NCBI RefSeq assembly: GCF_012034385.1
Contig: NZ_JAAVJB010000023.1
Coordinates: 1 to 39,445, forward strand
Direction: 5' to 3'
Source of the DNA: Streptomyces spiramenti
GTDB lineage: Bacteria > Actinomycetota > Actinomycetes > Streptomycetales > Streptomycetaceae
Length of the DNA stretch: 39,445 nt
Shown piece after piece: positions 1 to 7,889 of the stretch. Each line of letters opens with the position of its first letter. Within the stretch, counting starts at the first letter, position 1. The translations under genes were made by a program, and so were the position numbers. Under the pieces are notes generated by a model, which saw only the letters and a program-made list of their open reading frames with translations, did not search any database and was not told the origin of the DNA.

Positions 1-1
1 G

Positions 2-103
2 CACGCCACGGCCGAGGCGCTGCGCCCGGACGACGCGTTCCTCGCCGTCGGCTTCGACTCACTGACCGCGGTCGAACTGCGCAACCGCCTCGCCGCCCGG
101 CAA
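2..103 (+). pseudogene. Fragment of a type I modular polyketide synthase acyl carrier protein domain
   Basis: Read from base 2, this stretch encodes the ACP phosphopantetheine-attachment motif VGFDSLTAVELRNRL, followed by AAR. The serine of DSL is the site that carries the 4'-phosphopantetheine arm in modular PKS and is intact. Homology to ACPs stops around base 100-106. A real ACP continues with a helix leading to a phenylalanine-aspartate-proline segment, and none is present. Instead the DNA becomes the antisense of the ctaA 3' end. No other PKS module lies in the window. The piece is either the end of a PKS gene lying to the left that was joined here by recombination, or a chimeric contig end, since PKS modules are repetitive and often break assemblies. 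The identity of the motif is secure; how it came to lie here is not. Confidence 0.75.
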
Positions 104-1045
104 CGCGCCGCGCTCGCGCAGCGACAGCAGCAGCCGCACCGTGGCGATCCAGGTCAGTGTGGAGCCGAGCATGTGGATGCCGACCAGCAGCGGTGGCTCG
201 TCGAGTGCGTACTGCACGTAGCCGATCGCGCCCTGCGCGAGAAGGACGATCATCAGGTCGCGGGCGCGTGCCCGGGGCCCGGGAGGCGCGTCCAACAGCC
301 GCAGGCCCACCAGCACCGCCAGTGCGCCGATCACGACGATCCAGGCCAGCACGGCGTGGACGCGGGTGACGGACTCCCAGTCGAAGGGCATCCGCACGAT
401 CTCCCGGCTGTTGTCACCGGCGTGCCTGCCGGAACCGGTGACGGCGGTACCGGCGACGATCAGCGCGGCGGTCACCGCCGTCAGCCCGGCGACGGCACGC
501 TGGACCGGGACGCCCACCAGCGGGCGTGGCCGGCCGTCGCCCTCCTTGCTGCGCAGCCACGCGACGGTGGTGACCGTGATCAGCGCGGTCGCGAGCAGGA
601 AGTGACCGGCGACGACCCAGGGGTTGAGACCGGTGAGGACGGTGACACCGCCGAGCACCGCGTTGCTGAGGACGACCCAGAACTGCGCCCACCCCAGGCG
701 GGTCAGGGACCGGCGGCGGGGCGCGGCGCACCGCGCGGCGGCGATGAAGAAGCCGACCGCCGCCGAGAGGACGTACGTCAGCATCCGGTTGCCGAACTCG
801 ATGACGCCGTGCAGGCCCATCTCGGGCGTGGTGACGTAGGAGTCCTCGGTGCAGCGGGGCCAGGTGTCGCACCCCAGGCCGGAGCCGGTGAGGCGGACGG
901 CTCCGCCGGTGACGACGATGACGACGCTCATGACCAGGGCGAGGAGGGCGGCGCGGCGCACGGTCTCCGGCCGCGGAGTCCACCGCGCGTCGAGCCAGGC
1001 GAGCGGGGTACGGGGGGCGGAGGGCTTCTTCGGCACGTCCGCCAT
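59..1045 (-). CDS. ctaA: Heme A synthase (COX15/CtaA family), 3' end replaced by foreign sequence
   Basis: This is a polytopic membrane protein of about 328 aa that converts heme O to heme A for the aa3-type cytochrome oxidase. Near the N-terminus it has the family hallmark GGAVRLTGSGLGCDTWPRC, with the cysteine pair of the first extracytoplasmic loop. Conserved histidines follow in LHGVIEFGNR, VAGHFLL, TRVHAVLAW and LVGIHMLGS, and there are about eight hydrophobic helices. The ATG at 1045 starts the conserved MADVPKK region, although no clear Shine-Dalgarno precedes it. The last roughly 17-20 residues, after LLSLRER, are read from the antisense of the PKS ACP fragment and the stop codon lies inside that fragment. 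The native C-terminal tail is therefore missing. The catalytic core is complete, so the protein could still work if the junction is real. Confidence 0.9.
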   Translation of the reverse strand: MADVPKKPSAPRTPLAWLDARWTPRPETVRRAALLALVMSVVIVVTGGAVRLTGSGLGCDTWPRCTEDSYVTTPEMGLHGVIEFGNRMLTYVLSAAVGFFIAAARCAAPRRRSLTRLGWAQFWVVLSNAVLGGVTVLTGLNPWVVAGHFLLATALITVTTVAWLRSKEGDGRPRPLVGVPVQRAVAGLTAVTAALIVAGTAVTGSGRHAGDNSREIVRMPFDWESVTRVHAVLAWIVVIGALAVLVGLRLLDAPPGPRARARDLMIVLLAQGAIGYVQYALDEPPLLVGIHMLGSTLTWIATVRLLLSLRERGALPGGEAVAQFDRGQ

Positions 1046-1166
1046 CGTATGCGCGCCGCTTGTGCATTCATTCACGAGGGGGGTCCGCAAGGGGTGTGGC
1101 CTGCGTCGCACCGGCTCGCGCCCCCACCGCCCGCGCCCCACGCGCGCGGCGCCGGCACGCGCGCCG

Positions 1167-2042
1167 TCACTCCCAGCGGAAGAAGCGGGCCGCCGCCGCG
1201 GTGGCCGCCACCGCCCAGCCGACGAGCAGCGCCACGGTGCCCCAGGGCAGGGGCGCGCCCTGCTGGAGCACCTCGCGCAGCCCCTCGGAGAGCGCCGCCA
1301 CCGGCAGCAGCTCCAGCCCCCGGGCGACCGCGTCGGGGAAGTTCTCCAGCGGCACGACGACACCGCCGCCGAAGATCAGCAGGACGAAGACGAGGTTGGC
1401 CGCCGCCAGGGTGGCCTCCGCGCGCAGCGTGCCGGCCATCAGCAGGCCGAGCGCCGACAGCGCGACCGTCGCCGGCACCAGCAGCAGGAGGGCGGCGCAC
1501 AGGCCGGCCGCGCCGCCGGTCGGCGACCAGCCGAGGGCGAGCGCCACGGCGCAGAGCAGGACCAGTTGCAGGAGCAGCGTCACCGCGACCGAGCAGCTCT
1601 TCGCGGTCAGCAGCGCCCACCGGGGCAGCGGGGAGGCGCCCAGCCGCTTGAGCACCCCGTAGCGGCGTTCGAAGCCGGTGGAGATGGCCTGGCCGGTGAA
1701 GGCGGTGGAGAGCACGGCGAGCGAGAGGATGCCGGGAGCGAGGAAGGCGACGCGGCCGGCGACCGTGTCGCCGCCGTCCCCGGTGTCGATGATGTCGACG
1801 GCGCTGAAGAGGACCAGCAGCAGCGTGGGGATGACCACGGTCAGCAGCAGCTGCTCGCCGTGGCGCAGCAGCATCCTGGTCTCCAGCGCCGCCTGGGCCG
1901 CGATCATGCGAGGGAGGGGCGCGGGGCCGGGCCGGGGGGCGAACTCCGCTTCGGTGGCGGGCACCTCGTCGCTCCGGTTCTGCGTGGCGGGGCCGGGGGC
2001 ACGGCCGGGGCCGGCGTCGGCGCGGTGGTCGGGGGCGGTCAC
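1167..2042 (-). CDS. ABC-2 type transporter permease (DrrB-like)
   Basis: This is a membrane subunit of about 291 aa for an ABC exporter. A hydrophilic, proline-rich N-terminal segment of about 45 residues precedes six hydrophobic stretches. The segment with GLEL and LPVAALSEGLREVL near the end is typical of ABC-2 (DrrB/NodJ) permeases. The GTG start at 2042 overlaps the TGA of the upstream ATPase gene in a GTGA junction, so translation is coupled and the two products should form one transporter. The substrate cannot be told from sequence. The gene lies just upstream of ctaA on the same strand. From memory, mycobacteria have a comparable ABC pair beside sufR, so a housekeeping role linked to heme or Fe-S supply is possible, but this is inference. 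Confidence 0.85.
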   Translation of the reverse strand: MTAPDHRADAGPGRAPGPATQNRSDEVPATEAEFAPRPGPAPLPRMIAAQAALETRMLLRHGEQLLLTVVIPTLLLVLFSAVDIIDTGDGGDTVAGRVAFLAPGILSLAVLSTAFTGQAISTGFERRYGVLKRLGASPLPRWALLTAKSCSVAVTLLLQLVLLCAVALALGWSPTGGAAGLCAALLLLVPATVALSALGLLMAGTLRAEATLAAANLVFVLLIFGGGVVVPLENFPDAVARGLELLPVAALSEGLREVLQQGAPLPWGTVALLVGWAVAATAAAARFFRWE

Positions 2043-2962
2043 GGACGCAGCTCCCTGCCGGTCAGGTCGAGGAAGATGTCCTCCAGGCTGTGCCGCCGGG
2101 TCGTGATGCGGTCGGCGAGCACGTCGTGCGCGGCGCACCAGGCGGTGACGGCGGCGAGCAGCGCGGGGCCCCCGGCACCGGTGACGCGGTAGTGGCCCGC
2201 GGGCGACTCCTCGGCGGCGGCGCCGGCGGGGAGCGCCGCGTTCAGCGAGGCGAGGTCCAGACCGGGTTCGCCGACGAACCGCAGGACGTCGTCCCGGCCG
2301 CCGCACAGCTCGGCCGGGCTCCCGGCGGCGATGGCGCGCCCGCCGTCGACCACGGCGACGTGGTCGGCGAGGTCCTCGGCCTCGTCCATGAGGTGGGTGG
2401 TCAGCACGACGGCGACGCCGGCGGCCCGCAGCGAGCGGATCAGCTCCCAGGTGGCGTGGCGGGCCTGCGGGTCGAGGCCGGCGGTCGGTTCGTCGAGGAA
2501 GACGAGTTCCGGACGTCCGACGACGGCCAGGGCCAGGGCGAGCCGTTGCTGCTGGCCGCCGGAGAGACGGCGGTAGGGGGTCCTCCCGCAGGCGTGGAGG
2601 CCGAGCCGTTCGCCGAGTTCCTCCGGGTCCAGCGGGTGCGCGTGGAGTCGCGCGGTGTGCCGGAGCATTTCCATGGCGCGCACGGTCGGATACACGCCCC
2701 CTGATTGGAGCATCACGCCGATGCGGGGCCGCAGCGCCGCGCCGTCGCGCGCCGGGTCCAATCCGAGGACGCGGACCTCACCGGCGTCCGCGGTGCGGAA
2801 CCCCTCGCACGTCTCGACGGTGGTGGTCTTCCCTGCGCCGTTGGGGCCGAGGACGGCGGTGACCGCGCCGCGTGCCGCGGTCAGGTCGAGGCCGTCGACG
2901 GCGGTGGTGTCGCCGTACCGCTTCACCAGGCCGGCGACCACTACGGCCGGTTCGCTGCGCAT
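2039..2962 (-). CDS. ABC transporter ATP-binding protein (DrrA-like exporter ATPase)
   Basis: This 307-aa nucleotide-binding subunit has every ABC motif in order: Walker A GPNGAGKTTT near residue 39, Q-loop VMLQSGG, signature LSGGQQQRLALA, Walker B LVFLDEPTAGLD and H-loop VLTTHLMDEAE. The C-terminal extension ends in HSLEDIFLDLTGREL, typical of the DrrA/daunorubicin-resistance exporter group. It pairs with the overlapping permease gene downstream. It is divergent from sufR across 280 bp, so the two units may share a control region that contains the palindrome at 3156-3171. The start is the ATG at 2962. Confidence 0.92.
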   Translation of the reverse strand: MRSEPAVVVAGLVKRYGDTTAVDGLDLTAARGAVTAVLGPNGAGKTTTVETCEGFRTADAGEVRVLGLDPARDGAALRPRIGVMLQSGGVYPTVRAMEMLRHTARLHAHPLDPEELGERLGLHACGRTPYRRLSGGQQQRLALALAVVGRPELVFLDEPTAGLDPQARHATWELIRSLRAAGVAVVLTTHLMDEAEDLADHVAVVDGGRAIAAGSPAELCGGRDDVLRFVGEPGLDLASLNAALPAGAAAEESPAGHYRVTGAGGPALLAAVTAWCAAHDVLADRITTRRHSLEDIFLDLTGRELRP

Positions 2963-3155
2963 GGCGGGGAGTCTACGGTGGCGAGGCGGGCGGCCCCGGG
3001 CCCGCCCCCGGTGGCGTAATGTGCCCGGACGCCGTACCCGGCGGCGCCCGTCCGCCGGGCGGCCCCGATCCCGGTACCCGGCGGCGGTCGGCGGCAGGCG
3101 CGGAGCGGCGCGGTGACGCGGCGCGGTTCACCGCTCCGCGGATATACCCGCAAAG

Positions 3156-3171
3156 CTTAGGTTTACCTAAG
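3156..3171. promoter_or_regulatory. Perfect inverted repeat upstream of sufR, probable operator
   Basis: CTTAGGTTTACCTAAG consists of two 7-bp arms, CTTAGGT and ACCTAAG, around a TT centre, in an otherwise GC-rich 280-bp divergent region (2963-3242). It ends 71 bp upstream of the chosen sufR start. An iron-sulfur sensing repressor that controls its own operon is expected to bind here. The hexamer arms TTAGGT/ACCTAA are also those of actinobacterial iron boxes (DmdR/IdeR), but that box has a longer centre. Binding by either regulator is inferred. Confidence 0.6.
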
Positions 3172-3242
3172 TGATGCACGGCATTTCGCAGGCCAAAGCG
3201 GGCGGGTTGCCCGAGGATCGAGAATTACGCAACAATGGCGTT

Positions 3243-4040
3243 GTGAAAAACGTCGGCGAGCGCCCGCAGCTCCCGGTGGCCCCCGCGGCCACCGGAGCCA
3301 ACGCGCCTGCCGCGGGCGAGGAGCAGCACGGGACGCGTCGCCGCGTCGCCCGCTCCATCCTCGACCACGGGCCCTCCACCGCCGCGGAACTCGCGGGGCG
3401 ACTGGAGCTCACCCAGGCCGCCGTCCGCCGGCACCTCGACACGCTGGCGGGTGAGGGGATCGTCGAGGCGCGGGAGAAGCGGGTCTACGGTTCGCGCGGC
3501 CGAGGCCGCCCCGCCAAGGTCTTCGCGCTCACCGACGGCGGGCGCGACGCGTTCGACCAGTCCTACGACGAACTGGCCGTGGAGGCGCTGCGCTGGATCG
3601 AACGCGCCGCCGGCGGCGGTGAGGGCGGCGAGGCCGCCGTCATGGCCTTCGCCCGCGCCCGCGCCGAACGGATCGCCGAGCGGTACGCCGCCACGATGGA
3701 GGGCCTGCCGCCGGAGGAGCGCGCCGCCGCCCTTGCGGAGGCGCTCTCCCGGGACGGTTACGCCGCCACCGCGCGCGACGCGCCGGGCACCGCTGCCGGT
3801 GAGCAGCTGTGCCAGCACCACTGCCCGGTCGCGCACGCCGCCGAGCGGTTCCCGCAGCTGTGCGAGGCGGAGACGGAAGTCTTCTCCACCCTGCTCGGCA
3901 CGCACGTGCAGCGCCTGGCGACCCTCGCCCACGGCGACGGCGTGTGCACGACCTTCGTACCCCGTAAGCCCCATGGGACCGAGCCGCCCCGCGCGGCCGG
4001 GTCCGCACCATCACGCACCGCCGGGAGGAACCCCGCATGA
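3243..4040 (+). CDS. sufR: SufR, Fe-S cluster-sensing ArsR/DeoR-like repressor of the SUF operon
   Basis: This 265-aa regulator has an N-terminal winged helix ([19 protein letters not shown], then the recognition helix [12 protein letters not shown] and wing [13 protein letters not shown]). Its C-terminal domain carries the cysteines [18 protein letters not shown] that ligate the cluster in SufR proteins. With a cluster bound, such proteins repress the operon; loss of the cluster induces it. I chose the GTG at 3243, which starts VKNVGERPQ, because the 24 codons upstream have no conserved character and begin on the palindrome itself. The GTG at 3171 is the longer alternative. The stop overlaps the sufB start (ATGA), so the regulator is first gene of the operon it controls. 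Confidence 0.92.
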   Translation: MKNVGERPQLPVAPAATGANAPAAGEEQHGTRRRVARSILDHGPSTAAELAGRLELTQAAVRRHLDTLAGEGIVEAREKRVYGSRGRGRPAKVFALTDGGRDAFDQSYDELAVEALRWIERAAGGGEGGEAAVMAFARARAERIAERYAATMEGLPPEERAAALAEALSRDGYAATARDAPGTAAGEQLCQHHCPVAHAAERFPQLCEAETEVFSTLLGTHVQRLATLAHGDGVCTTFVPRKPHGTEPPRAAGSAPSRTAGRNPA

Positions 4041-5458
4041 CGCTCCCCACGGAGACCGCCCACCCCGAGCTCGACGGCCTGGGCACCTACGAGTACGGCT
4101 GGGCCGATTCGGACGCCGCCGGCGCCACGGCCAAGCGCGGCCTCTCCGAGGACGTCGTCCGCGACATCTCGGGGAAGAAGTCCGAGCCGGAGTGGATGCT
4201 GAAGATGCGCCTGAAGGCGCTGAGGCTCTTCGACAAGAAGCCGATGCCCAACTGGGGCTCGGACCTCTCCGGTATCGACTTCCACAACATCAAGTACTTC
4301 GTCCGGTCCACCGAGAAGCAGGCGCAGTCCTGGGAGGACCTGCCGGAGGACATCAAGAACACGTACGACCGGCTCGGCATCCCCGAGGCGGAGAAGCAGC
4401 GCCTGGTCGCCGGCGTCGCGGCGCAGTACGAGTCCGAGGTCGTCTACCACCAGATCCGTGAGGACCTGGAGGCCCAGGGCGTGCTGTTCCTGGACACCGA
4501 CACCGCGCTGCGCGAGCACCCGGAGATCTTCCAGGAGTACTTCGGGACGGTCATCCCCTCCGGTGACAACAAGTTCTCCGCGCTGAACACGGCCGTGTGG
4601 TCCGGCGGGTCCTTCATCTACGTGCCGAAGGGCGTGCACGTGGACATCCCGCTCCAGGCCTACTTCCGGATCAACACCGAGAACATGGGCCAGTTCGAGC
4701 GGACGCTGATCATCGTCGACGAGGACGCCTACGTCCACTACGTCGAGGGCTGCACCGCGCCGATCTACCAGTCGGACTCGCTGCACTCCGCGGTCGTCGA
4801 GATCATCGTGAAGAAGGGCGGTCGCTGCCGCTACACGACGATCCAGAACTGGTCGAACAACGTCTACAACCTGGTGACCAAGCGCGCCGTCGCCTACGAG
4901 GGCGCCACCATGGAGTGGGTCGACGGCAACATCGGCTCCAAGGTCACCATGAAGTACCCGGCCATCTACCTGATGGGCGAGCACGCCAAGGGCGAGACGC
5001 TCTCCGTCGCCTTCGCGGGCGAGGGCCAGCACCAGGACGCCGGCGCCAAGATGGTCCACATGGCACCGCGCACCTCCTCCAACATCGTCTCCAAGTCGGT
5101 GGCGCGCGGTGGCGGTCGCACCTCCTACCGCGGCCTCATCGAGATCGGCGAGGGCGCGGAGGGCTCGAAGTCCAACGTGCTCTGCGACGCGCTGCTGGTG
5201 GACACCGTCTCCCGCTCCGACACCTATCCCTACGTCGACGTCCGCGAGGACGACGTGACGATGGGCCACGAGGCGACCGTCTCCAAGGTGAGCGACGAAC
5301 AGCTCTTCTACCTGATGAGCCGCGGTCTGTCCGAGGACGAGGCGATGGCGATGATCGTGCGCGGCTTCGTCGAGCCCATCGCCAAGGAACTGCCCATGGA
5401 GTACGCGCTGGAGCTCAACCGGCTCATCGAGCTCCAGATGGAGGGTTCCGTCGGCTGA
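4037..5458 (+). CDS. sufB: Fe-S cluster assembly scaffold SufB
   Basis: SufB (473 aa, normal length) is the scaffold subunit of the cytoplasmic SufBC2D complex on which [4Fe-4S] clusters are built. It shows the right-handed beta-helix core with signature stretches [34 protein letters not shown] and [15 protein letters not shown], and the conserved cysteine in [11 protein letters not shown]. The C-terminal [20 protein letters not shown] helix pair is shared with SufD. The ATG overlaps the sufR stop by 4 bp and is preceded by GGGAGGAA. The following gap of 172 bp to sufD is the only sizeable break inside the operon. Confidence 0.97.
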   Translation: MTLPTETAHPELDGLGTYEYGWADSDAAGATAKRGLSEDVVRDISGKKSEPEWMLKMRLKALRLFDKKPMPNWGSDLSGIDFHNIKYFVRSTEKQAQSWEDLPEDIKNTYDRLGIPEAEKQRLVAGVAAQYESEVVYHQIREDLEAQGVLFLDTDTALREHPEIFQEYFGTVIPSGDNKFSALNTAVWSGGSFIYVPKGVHVDIPLQAYFRINTENMGQFERTLIIVDEDAYVHYVEGCTAPIYQSDSLHSAVVEIIVKKGGRCRYTTIQNWSNNVYNLVTKRAVAYEGATMEWVDGNIGSKVTMKYPAIYLMGEHAKGETLSVAFAGEGQHQDAGAKMVHMAPRTSSNIVSKSVARGGGRTSYRGLIEIGEGAEGSKSNVLCDALLVDTVSRSDTYPYVDVREDDVTMGHEATVSKVSDEQLFYLMSRGLSEDEAMAMIVRGFVEPIAKELPMEYALELNRLIELQMEGSVG

Positions 5459-5471
5459 CGGCGCCCTCCGG

Positions 5472-5503
5472 CGCGGGGGTGGCGGCAACCGGCCGCCCCC
5501 GCG
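5472..5503 (+). other. Intercistronic hairpin between sufB and sufD
   Basis: CGCGGGGG (5472-5479) pairs with CCCCCGCG (5496-5503) and the stem is extended inward through a T-G pair and GGC/GCC, giving about 12 bp around an 8-nt loop. It lies 14 bp after the sufB stop and is not followed by a T run. It may act as a stabilising or attenuating element that sets the sufB:sufD ratio rather than as a full terminator. Confidence 0.45.
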
Positions 5504-5630
5504 ACCCGCGGCCCCCAGGGACCCGGGAGAAGGCACCCCGGCGCACGCCGCCGGTCCGGGCGAGAGCCCGTGACCAGGAGGCCCGCGCGGGGAGCGAGAA
5601 CCGAAGCAGAAAGCGAGCATCACGACAGCC

Positions 5631-6779
5631 ATGGCTGAGGCCCTTGAGAACACGGCGGCGGCCGTCGAGTCCACCGTCGCCACCCGGATGAGCGCGTCGC
5701 CGTCCTTCGACGTCGCGGACTTCCCGGTGCCGCACGGCCGCGAGGAGGAGTGGCGGTTCACGCCGCTGGAACGGCTGCGCGGGCTGCACGACGGCTCCGC
5801 GGTCGCCGACGGCGCGATCAAGGCACAGGTGGACGCGCCCGAGGGCGTGACCGTCGAGACCGTCGGGCGCGACGACGCCCGGCTCGGCCGTGCCGGCACC
5901 CCGGTGGACCGCGTCGCCGCCCAGGCGTACAGCTCCTTCGCCGGCGCCACCGTCGTCACCGTCTCCGAGCCGCTGACCGAGCCGGTCCGCGTCTCGCTGC
6001 ACGGCACCGGCGGTGTCTCCTTCGGCCACACGGTCTTCGAGTTGAAGCCGTTCGCCGAGGCGGTACTGGTCCTGGACCACACCGGCGACGCCGTGCGCGC
6101 CGCCAACGTCGAGTTCGTCGTCGGTGACGGCGCCAAGCTCACCGTGGTCTCCGTGCAGGACTGGGACGACACCGCGGTGCACTGCTCGCAGCACGACGCG
6201 CTGCTGGGCCGCGACGCCTCCTTCAAGTCCGTCGTCGTCACCTTCGGTGGCGACCTGGTCCGGATCCAGCCGCGCGTGCAGTACACCGGCCCCGGCGGCG
6301 AGGCCGAGTTCTACGGCCTCTACTTCACCGACGACGGCCAGCACCACGAGCACCGGCTGCTGGTGGACCACAACACCCCCAACTGCCGCAGCAACGTGGC
6401 CTACAAGGGTGCGCTCCAGGGCGCCGGCGCCCGCGCGGTGTGGATCGGCGACGTGCTGATCCGGGCCGCCGCCACGGGCACCGACACCTACGAGCTCAAC
6501 CGCAACCTGGTCCTCACCGACGGCGCCCGCGTGGACTCGGTCCCCAACCTGGAGATCGAGACCGGCGAGATCGTCGGCGCGGGCCACGCCTCGGCGACCG
6601 GCCGCTTCGACGACGAGCAGCTGTTCTACCTGATGGCGCGCGGCATCTCCGCCGAGGAGGCCCGCCGCCTGGTGGTCCGCGGCTTCTTCGGTGAGCTGCT
6701 CCAGCAGATCGGCGTCCCCGACGTCGAGGAGCGGCTGACCCTCAAGCTGGAGGCCGAGCTCGCGGAGTCGATCGGATGA
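5631..6779 (+). CDS. sufD: Fe-S cluster assembly protein SufD
   Basis: SufD (382 aa) is the SufB paralogue that completes the SufBC2D scaffold. The N-terminal helical part contains the SufD-type REEEWRFTPLERLRGL. The beta-helix follows with GEAEFYGLYFTDDGQHHEHRL, whose histidines match the region of the SufD residue involved in iron handling. The C-terminus has [22 protein letters not shown], as in SufB. The start ATG at 5631 follows a long leader after sufB with only a weak ribosome-binding site. The stop overlaps the next gene by ATGA. Confidence 0.95.
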   Translation: MAEALENTAAAVESTVATRMSASPSFDVADFPVPHGREEEWRFTPLERLRGLHDGSAVADGAIKAQVDAPEGVTVETVGRDDARLGRAGTPVDRVAAQAYSSFAGATVVTVSEPLTEPVRVSLHGTGGVSFGHTVFELKPFAEAVLVLDHTGDAVRAANVEFVVGDGAKLTVVSVQDWDDTAVHCSQHDALLGRDASFKSVVVTFGGDLVRIQPRVQYTGPGGEAEFYGLYFTDDGQHHEHRLLVDHNTPNCRSNVAYKGALQGAGARAVWIGDVLIRAAATGTDTYELNRNLVLTDGARVDSVPNLEIETGEIVGAGHASATGRFDDEQLFYLMARGISAEEARRLVVRGFFGELLQQIGVPDVEERLTLKLEAELAESIG

Positions 6780-7117
6780 CCGCGACCGAGTCCTTCGTGC
6801 GCGCCTGCGCGCTGGGTGAGCTGGAGGAGGACACCCCCAAGCGGGTGGAGATCACCGGCGTCCCGGTCGCGGTCGTCCGCACCGAGGGCGAGGTGTTCGC
6901 GGTCAACGACATCTGCTCGCACGCCAACGTCTCGCTCTCCGAGGGCGAGGTCGAGGACTGCGCGATCGAGTGCTGGCTGCACGGGTCGTCGTTCGACCTG
7001 CGCACCGGAAAGCCCTCCGGCCTCCCGGCCACCCGCCCCATTCCCGTGTACCCCGTAAAGATCGAGGGAGACGGCCCCGACGCGGCCGTGCTCGTCTCCG
7101 TCACCCAGGAGTCCTGA
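6776..7117 (+). CDS. Rieske-type [2Fe-2S] ferredoxin of the SUF operon
   Basis: This 113-aa protein has the two Rieske motifs, C-x-H in ICSHANVSLSEG and C-x2-H in CWLHGSSFDLRTG. The two cysteines and two histidines hold a [2Fe-2S] cluster. It resembles the small soluble Rieske ferredoxins of dioxygenase systems (NdoA/BphF type) and has no transmembrane anchor. Its start overlaps the sufD stop (ATGA) and sufC follows 7 bp later, so it is made together with the scaffold. A role as electron donor, or as an early client or reporter of cluster assembly, is inferred. Finding it between sufD and sufC is common in actinobacteria. Confidence 0.93.
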   Translation: MTATESFVRACALGELEEDTPKRVEITGVPVAVVRTEGEVFAVNDICSHANVSLSEGEVEDCAIECWLHGSSFDLRTGKPSGLPATRPIPVYPVKIEGDGPDAAVLVSVTQES

Positions 7118-7124
7118 CTTCCCC

Positions 7125-7889
7125 ATGGCTACGCTTGAGATCCACGACCTGCACGTCTCCGTCGAGGGCGAAGGCGGCCCCACCGAGATCCTGCGGGGGG
7201 TTGACCTGACCGTGAAGCAGGGTGAGACCCACGCCATCATGGGCCCCAACGGCTCCGGCAAGTCCACCCTCGCCTACTCCCTGGCCGGCCACCCCAAGTA
7301 CACCGTCACCGGCGGCACCGTCACCCTCGACGGCGAGGACGTCCTGGAGATGTCCGTCGACGAGCGGGCCCGTGCCGGCGTCTTCCTCGCCATGCAGTAC
7401 CCGGTCGAGGTCCCCGGTGTCTCCGTCTCCAACTTCCTGCGCACCTCCGCCACGGCGATCCGCGGCGAGGCCCCCAAGCTCCGTACCTGGATCAAGGAGG
7501 TGAAGGAGACCATGGCCGGCCTGGAGATGGACCCCTCCTTCGCCGAGCGCAACGTGAACGAGGGCTTCTCCGGCGGTGAGAAGAAGCGCCACGAGATCCT
7601 CCAGCTGGAGCTGCTCAAGCCGAAGATCGCGATCCTCGACGAGACCGACTCCGGCCTGGACATCGACGCGCTGCGCGTCGTCTCCGAGGGCGTCAACCGC
7701 GTCCGCAACTCGGGCGACTCCGGCACCCTGCTGATCACCCACTACACGCGCATCCTGCGCTACATCAACCCCGACCACGTGCACGTCTTCGCCAAGGGCC
7801 GCATCGTGGAGTCCGGCGGCGCCGAGCTGGCCGACAAGCTGGAGGCCGAGGGTTACGAGCAGTACGTGAAGGGCGGCGCATCGTCATGA
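7125..7889 (+). CDS. sufC: Fe-S assembly ATPase SufC
   Basis: SufC (254 aa) is the ABC-type ATPase of SufBC2D; ATP binding rearranges the scaffold for cluster formation. Motifs present: Walker A GPNGSGKSTLAYSLAGHP, Q-loop LAMQYPVEVPGVS, the SufC-type signature FSGGEKKRHEILQ, Walker B IAILDETDSGLDIDAL and the H-loop LLITHYTRIL. The E-T-D-S version of the Walker B/D-loop is diagnostic for SufC against ordinary transporter ATPases. The stop overlaps sufS (ATGA). Confidence 0.97.
   Translation: MATLEIHDLHVSVEGEGGPTEILRGVDLTVKQGETHAIMGPNGSGKSTLAYSLAGHPKYTVTGGTVTLDGEDVLEMSVDERARAGVFLAMQYPVEVPGVSVSNFLRTSATAIRGEAPKLRTWIKEVKETMAGLEMDPSFAERNVNEGFSGGEKKRHEILQLELLKPKIAILDETDSGLDIDALRVVSEGVNRVRNSGDSGTLLITHYTRILRYINPDHVHVFAKGRIVESGGAELADKLEAEGYEQYVKGGASS

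Noticed and set aside
3171..3242. A 24-codon N-terminal extension of SufR starting at GTG 3171
   Set aside because: It begins on the last base of the operator palindrome, lacks a ribosome-binding site and adds no conserved residues.
3758..6286. An 842-codon minus-strand open frame opposite sufB and sufD
   Set aside because: It is a shadow of well-supported SUF genes, with no recognisable domain or start signal.
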